IMG/VR virus record: IMGVR_UViG_3300027608_000087
Span: 1 to 34,925 of that record
Source of the DNA: a virus
Strand: one strand, 5' to 3'
Length of the DNA: 34,925 bases
Below, piece by piece: positions 31,001 to 34,925 of the stretch; the stretch's first letter is position 1, and each line of letters begins with the position of its first letter. Made by a program: the position numbers and the translations under genes. The notes under the pieces are model-generated. The model ran no database searches and had not been told where the DNA came from. It saw only the letters and a list, made by a program, of their open reading frames with translations.

Positions 31001-33650
31001 TAGAATTGGTGATGCTTTTTATATTAGAGATAATATTCAGGAAGTACAAACATTTGGACCACCAGCATCTCAGAAAAGATATAGCATTAATAACTTAAAA
31101 AGATCTGATACAGTTACATTAAGAACTTTAACAGGTCCTTATGCTGTTCCTGGTTTTCCACAAGGTGCTGATGATGGTCCAAAATATATTCTTACTCCTG
31201 GCGGTATATATTATGATCAGTCTCTTGTAACATTATCTTATTTTGATAATGATGCTTCAGGACAAGGCAATGCTTGGGGTAATGCAGGAAATCCAAACTT
31301 TAAAAATAACATTGATACACCTTTCTCATTACCAATTGCAAGTCATTATGGTGCAATTAAAATAAGAAAAAGAAATCAGTATGGACAACTACAGTCAATT
31401 AAACAGATAACAATAACACCATGTGAACAAAAACTATCTGATTCTTATTATCCTTCACATACTACTACTGAACAATATTTTTGCGCTGCTGATAGCTCAA
31501 CATATTTTATTAAAAAAATTACAATGACTCCAGTGTTTTTTGGAGGTGACACATTTGTAAATAGATATACAGAAAAGAATACAATGTTCTTTTTCTATGA
31601 TTGGTTATATAGTCAACCTGATGGTTTTGAATTTAACTATCTACTTAGGCAGATGATACCAGAACCAAGATTCTGGGTTAACTCTGCAGAGTATGATTTT
31701 GCAGAATTTTCAGATTTATTTGTTAACATATTTACACCAGGTAACAATCCTCCAGGTACGGGTTGGAAGCCAACTAATTTCTATAACATGGATTGTAATA
31801 ACTATGATTATAGAGATGATTCAATTTTTAATTATCCTGGACTATTTAGACCAAAAGATTGTTATTTCTATTTAACTGCGTCAGCTGTAAGAGATTTCTT
31901 TGTTGAATCTGAAGTACTTGTAGATTTTAGAATTCAAGGTATTACTGATGCTGAAAAGCATTATGATCCATATAGATACACAGATCTAGATGCAATGTTT
32001 AATATGGACCCCCAAATTATTACAAGAGGTAATGAGTATAGATATGATTACTCATTAAGTATAACTAAAGCTTTTAGTCAGTATTTTTCTGCGGGTAATT
32101 TACAGAGTAGATATTATGATCCTTTTGTAGCACAATTATGTTATACTTACTATCCAGATAGAATCATTTATTCTTTACCACAACAACAAGAAGCTTTTAA
32201 AGATAGTTGGTCTGTATACTTAGTAAACAATTATAAAGAATTCAAGTCTCAGATTAGTGGTGTTAAAAGTGTAAATAAGAGTGGTATTATAATTACTTTT
32301 AAAAATGATAGTCCAATAATGTATCAAGGTGTTGATACACTACAAACAGATCTAGGTACTAAGATTACTATTGGTGATGGTGGATTATTTAGTCAACCTG
32401 AACAATCTGTAGTTAACGCTGATAGAGCTTATGAATATGGTTCTTCTCAAAATAGATTATCAATACTTTCATCACCAGCTGGTATTTATTATATCTCACA
32501 AAACCAAGCTAAGATATTTGCATTTGGTCAAGGATTAAAAGAGATATCTCAGATTGGTCTTAAGTGGTGGTTTAATAATTTCTTACCTTATAAGTTAACT
32601 GAAGATTTTCCTGATTATCCATATCAAGATAATCCAGTTTCAGGTATTGGTTGTCAGTCATTGTATGATAATGAGAACACTGTAATTTATTTTAGTAAAA
32701 AAGATTATAGACTTAAACCTGAATGGAAAAATAAAGTTGTTTATGTTCCATTAATTACTTTTGGTAGAAAGAAAGGACAAGGAGATTACTTCCAAATATT
32801 AAATCTTGACGGTAGTGTTCAACCAGGAATATATCAATTAGGGGATCCTATTTTATTTGAAGATGCTTCTTGGACTTTAAGCTTTGACCCTAAGAATGAA
32901 CTATGGATTTCATTCCATGACTGGCATCCTAATTTATCTATTCCAACTAAGAATACTTTCCTTACTACAAAAGGAAATACTATTTGGAAACATAATTCAG
33001 TATGTGATAATTTTTGTAATTTCTATGGTACTCAATATCCTTTTGAAATTGAGTTACCTATTACAACCGGACAAACGGTTACCACAATGAAGTCTGTAGA
33101 ATATGTTCTTGAATGTTATAGAAGAAAAGCATTTAATTGTATTGATCAGTTTCATGTATTAGATTATAACTTTGACAGAGCTGTTGTATATAATTCAGAA
33201 CAAGCGTCTGGATATCTAAACCTTAATATTTTTCCTAAAAACAATGTAGTATTAAGCCAAACATATCCTCAGTTAAATCAATCTAACTTGTCTTCTTTTG
33301 ATATTTTATTTAGTAAAGAAGAAAATAAATATAGATTTAATCAGTTCTGGGATATAACAAAAGACCGCGGAGAATTTCCAGTTGGTTCTGATTATCCACC
33401 TACTGGACCAGTAGTACCTGGAACTACAGTGCTTCAAGGTAATTATGATGAAAACATTCTTTGGAATACATCATCTAATGGTTATATAAGAGAATTAAAT
33501 CAAGGAAATCTAGACTATAATAAACCTCAATTACAAAGAAAGAAGTTTAGACACTACTTAAATTACTTGACCTTGATTAGAGAAAATAGTTCAGATACTA
33601 ATATGATTTTAAAACTTGTAAATACTAAAAATCAAATATCTCTTAGATAA
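28008..33650 (+). CDS. Giant tail protein (crAss-like muzzle/stabilization-type)
   Basis: 1880 residues. The opening NTFIKGLNKDSDPSFVQEG...EGNLGTLSNESSN matches the start of crAss-like tail 'stabilization/muzzle' proteins as I know them (NTFxKGLxKDxDP). Most of the chain is beta-rich and repetitive in style, with Tyr/Asn/Pro-rich surfaces and no enzymatic motif. Two hydrophobic stretches stand out: LTMTFAFVAGVAEGLVSMLG (about 760-780) and AAVFLGGATGQAILAGLGIA (about 915-935), either of which could contact or enter a membrane. The motif FKKGGTF at about 900 sits just ahead of the second. It starts on TAATG and ends on TAATG with the SET gene, indicating one tail operon. Confidence 0.78.
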   Translation: MAKNIQNTSQNVTNTFIKGLNKDSDPSFVQEGMWTHARNATNNTIEGNLGTLSNESSNFLCATTGATMPSFGPDPVVFRYIIGAIQIFSDKWIIYTAGHNAGGVALMSEIGLLEEERCIYRPIVQDSCLGFDKRFLISGSAREREDCSWQVYWADGLNPDRILNVGDPQTWPDYSYQWEANTLINPNQGSYNNAINYYVDNNGNRQLWPGVAWIQDCDPSPACLICNDTNELDCDAIRLARLVNTPCLNVKLGEAGGNLRNGTYFATIAYAIKGQRVTDYFSPSNTQPIYFPDDLQGAITIDIEADTENFDEFILVVVQNINQGTVAKEIGIYSTRTNTVELDQIKDELITVPLEIIPITNPVYETSDQMTDVNNYLLRVGPRSKFDFNYQPLANLIKTKWVSVEYPANYYTKGGNKGSYLRDEVYAFFIRWVYNTGDKSASYHIPGRIAKDYTYIRSGSNVQVTGNERDEVVPNGIQDFNTLTSTDQLFESYNTANLNGNPNILNTILPDGGKVIASGEMGYWESTEIYPDNQPEIWNSSQYCWTGLDGHAGIIDPVIGTISYFNDLCGLPIRHHKFPDNYLSPNTLHYEPAAGQNDPNLLKIRLMGVIFENIPLPKDNEGNDIPGIVGYEILRGSREGNRSIIAKGMINNFRTYEIKGDVQRDRLGLYANYPFNTIKSPLNTGTGSQHNTGFNDPYIKTSPYQQSVPKEIISFHSPDTMFRTPFLESTELKLYGALSGWSDQRFQEPSQHPKFKLLSDLTMTFAFVAGVAEGLVSMLGSKKITQPGASYTRMFGPDISGGAAVNTINGPNGPIPGTIVTTPSNINTNIDTTTEEYTSADQGTVQTDQVGNPGTPLPNSFFGKLEAYFDFGSIFTNTSQVTNTIEPIFEDFNYKTGFKKGGTFTAPSIETDISAAVFLGGATGQAILAGLGIANKFLYYFAEGTDVALQAIYAFIKFDQYALQMISHGLYDSFISPISLQTSIVNGQVVQDAYITRFRIGDAFYIRDNIQEVQTFGPPASQKRYSINNLKRSDTVTLRTLTGPYAVPGFPQGADDGPKYILTPGGIYYDQSLVTLSYFDNDASGQGNAWGNAGNPNFKNNIDTPFSLPIASHYGAIKIRKRNQYGQLQSIKQITITPCEQKLSDSYYPSHTTTEQYFCAADSSTYFIKKITMTPVFFGGDTFVNRYTEKNTMFFFYDWLYSQPDGFEFNYLLRQMIPEPRFWVNSAEYDFAEFSDLFVNIFTPGNNPPGTGWKPTNFYNMDCNNYDYRDDSIFNYPGLFRPKDCYFYLTASAVRDFFVESEVLVDFRIQGITDAEKHYDPYRYTDLDAMFNMDPQIITRGNEYRYDYSLSITKAFSQYFSAGNLQSRYYDPFVAQLCYTYYPDRIIYSLPQQQEAFKDSWSVYLVNNYKEFKSQISGVKSVNKSGIIITFKNDSPIMYQGVDTLQTDLGTKITIGDGGLFSQPEQSVVNADRAYEYGSSQNRLSILSSPAGIYYISQNQAKIFAFGQGLKEISQIGLKWWFNNFLPYKLTEDFPDYPYQDNPVSGIGCQSLYDNENTVIYFSKKDYRLKPEWKNKVVYVPLITFGRKKGQGDYFQILNLDGSVQPGIYQLGDPILFEDASWTLSFDPKNELWISFHDWHPNLSIPTKNTFLTTKGNTIWKHNSVCDNFCNFYGTQYPFEIELPITTGQTVTTMKSVEYVLECYRRKAFNCIDQFHVLDYNFDRAVVYNSEQASGYLNLNIFPKNNVVLSQTYPQLNQSNLSSFDILFSKEENKYRFNQFWDITKDRGEFPVGSDYPPTGPVVPGTTVLQGNYDENILWNTSSNGYIRELNQGNLDYNKPQLQRKKFRHYLNYLTLIRENSSDTNMILKLVNTKNQISLR

Positions 33651-34925
33651 TGAAAAAGTTAAAAGTAGATAAATCTAAGATTGCTGGCAAAGGATTGTTT
33701 ACCACAGATACTTTTGAGCAAGGAGAAATGATTGGATTGGCACATGAGAATGACCAACCCAGTACTTTTATTGGTAAGTACCATAATCACTCTGATGAAC
33801 CAAATGCAGTAAGTATTAAGCTTGGAAATAAAAGATATATAATGGCTAAGAGACCTCTCAAGAAAGGAGAGGAGATTACTACTAATTACAGACTACAACC
33901 AGAGTTAGAACAACCAGAAGATTTTGCAAAGGGAGGACTTGTAAAGATGCCAAAGCCTAGTAAGCAAGGTCTTGCATCTAAAAAGTTTTCTAAAAGCTTA
34001 GAAGCAACAAATAGATTATTTACTGAGAACTATTTATTTTCTAAACCTAAGTCTAAAAAGAATAAAGTATTTGATCCAAATGCTAAATATGAAGACGGAG
34101 GATTTTTACCTATGGCTGAATATGGAATGCCTTTAGGTGCTGGAATATCTCAGAACTACCAAGGAAGAAGAAAGTTTATTCATCAGGATGGCGGAGTAAT
34201 ATCTCAAGAAGATATTGATGCTGCTAACAATGCTATGATGAAAGCAAGATTAGCATATGCAAACATGCATGGTAATCCTGCTGCACAGAGAATGGTTGTT
34301 GCACCAGACCTACCTTATGACTTTGGCAATGGCATGACAGGCACACACTATATGGCATCTATGGATAATTATGCAGTGCCACAAATTCAAGATATTGATG
34401 GTCAACTTATGCTTGGTGATTTTGGTCCTGAGTCTGCAGAAGCAATTAGATTTGACAATCCTGAAGATGCAATGTATTTTGCAGAACACTATAAAGAAGT
34501 TACACCTGATGAATCTTATAGACAAGAAGAATATGCAACAGGTGGTGTAGCTTTTCCATTAGATCTCAATCCAGAGACTATGAAAAAATATAGAGAGGTT
34601 CTTAAAGTTCAAGAAAATTCTCTTAAATCTGGATATAGAAAAGCTGAAGATAAATGGTATCCTCATAGAAGTCCTGAGGGTGGTGCGGATACAGTTGGAT
34701 TTGGTCATAAACTTATAGGACCAGATGCAAATAAATACAATAAAGGCTTAACTACAAAAGAAGCTGAGAACTTACTTGATTCAGATATATTAAAACATCA
34801 AACTGTTGCTGAAAATCTAATAGATAAAAAATACGGTAAAGGTACATTTGACAGTCTTCCTCAGGATTCTCAAATGTTACTTGTAGATTATGCATATAAT
34901 GGTGTATTAAATAGTTTTCCAACAT
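33650..34925 (+). CDS. SET-domain methyltransferase fused to muramidase-like domain (3' end beyond window)
   Basis: The ATG overlaps the tail gene stop (TAATG) and the frame stays open to the window end (425 residues). Residues 1-86 form a compact SET domain: IAGKGLFTTD (11-20, SAM-binding GKG), GEMIG, YHNHSDEPN (44-52, the NHSxxPN core), and KKGEEITTNY (71-80) with the catalytic Tyr80. Four xxGG motifs follow: FAKGG (92-96), YEDGG (147-151), HQDGG (178-182), YATGG (295-299). From about 312 it resembles phage muramidases: a candidate catalytic Glu322 in VQENSL, then SPEGGADTVGFGHKL (341-355) and LTTKEAENLLDSDI. It is probably a virion-associated protein that cuts peptidoglycan and methylates lysine in protein. 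Which target is methylated, and whether the domain is active, cannot be told. Confidence 0.75.
   Translation, partial: MKKLKVDKSKIAGKGLFTTDTFEQGEMIGLAHENDQPSTFIGKYHNHSDEPNAVSIKLGNKRYIMAKRPLKKGEEITTNYRLQPELEQPEDFAKGGLVKMPKPSKQGLASKKFSKSLEATNRLFTENYLFSKPKSKKNKVFDPNAKYEDGGFLPMAEYGMPLGAGISQNYQGRRKFIHQDGGVISQEDIDAANNAMMKARLAYANMHGNPAAQRMVVAPDLPYDFGNGMTGTHYMASMDNYAVPQIQDIDGQLMLGDFGPESAEAIRFDNPEDAMYFAEHYKEVTPDESYRQEEYATGGVAFPLDLNPETMKKYREVLKVQENSLKSGYRKAEDKWYPHRSPEGGADTVGFGHKLIGPDANKYNKGLTTKEAENLLDSDILKHQTVAENLIDKKYGKGTFDSLPQDSQMLLVDYAYNGVLNSFPT

Noticed and set aside
34310-34525. Minus-strand frame of 71 codons near the window end
   Set aside because: It is opposite the SET-muramidase gene, which reads continuously through this region.
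1-34925. tRNA genes, CRISPR arrays, insertion sequences or attachment sites
   Set aside because: I saw no cloverleaf-like, array-like or transposase-like sequence; intergenic gaps are all under about 125 bases and are explained by terminators, leaders or promoter-like sites. A covariance-model search was not possible.

Overview
The window is a contiguous, entirely plus-strand late module of an AT-rich tailed double-stranded DNA phage. The gene set and order (IHF/HU-like protein, Cys4-type protein, PD-(D/E)XK nuclease, large terminase, portal, acidic scaffold-like protein, HK97-type major capsid protein, ring/adaptor-like proteins, a giant tail 'muzzle/stabilization'-like protein) are those of a crAss-like phage (order Crassvirales), which are podoviruses of Bacteroidota. 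The absence of clear Shine-Dalgarno sites, the A-rich leaders and TAnnTTTG-like boxes also fit a Bacteroidota host. The small-motif content (xxGG motifs, DUF-type basic mini-proteins) is what I associate with environmental, probably freshwater or marine, phages. The assignment comes from recognising protein families by eye, not from a search. Stop codons TAA, TAG and TGA are all used as ordinary stops.

Layout. 1-1736: lysis cassette (end of a coiled-coil protein, holin, CHAP/NlpC-like endolysin, two small proteins), closed by a terminator at 1746-1778. 1801-9432: packaging unit, starting at a TTTTGTATATT promoter-like site: a small coiled-coil protein, a conserved protein, IHF-like, Zn-finger, nuclease, candidate small terminase, TerL and portal. 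9486-12483: capsid unit (acidic scaffold candidate, major capsid protein), closed by a perfect GNRA-loop terminator. 12522-18330: a 338-aa virion candidate, then an unusual run of very basic mini-proteins built around short [M/Y/F]xxGG motifs. A protein that reads as an LCIB/LCIC-type beta-carbonic anhydrase is embedded in this run, which is followed by an adaptor-like protein and a Dps/ferritin-like protein. 18354-20146: a monocistronic, strongly codon-biased virion protein between a promoter-like site and a terminator. 20158-25660: Cys-rich fibre/adhesin genes. 25668-34925: tail assembly genes (conserved 193-aa protein, two ring-like proteins, a 1880-aa tail protein) and finally a gene cut by the window end.

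The last gene (33650 to the window end, 425 residues visible) begins with a compact SET lysine-methyltransferase domain carrying the SAM-binding and catalytic motifs, continues through four xxGG motifs, and ends in a phage-muramidase-like domain. Together with the carbonic-anhydrase-like gene and the xxGG motif network shared by at least seven proteins, it is the most interesting part of the window. A reasonable but untested picture is that the xxGG proteins are virion cargo or capsid-interior proteins that share a docking or processing signal, with enzymes (SET, muramidase, perhaps carbonic anhydrase and Dps-like) carried in or on the particle.
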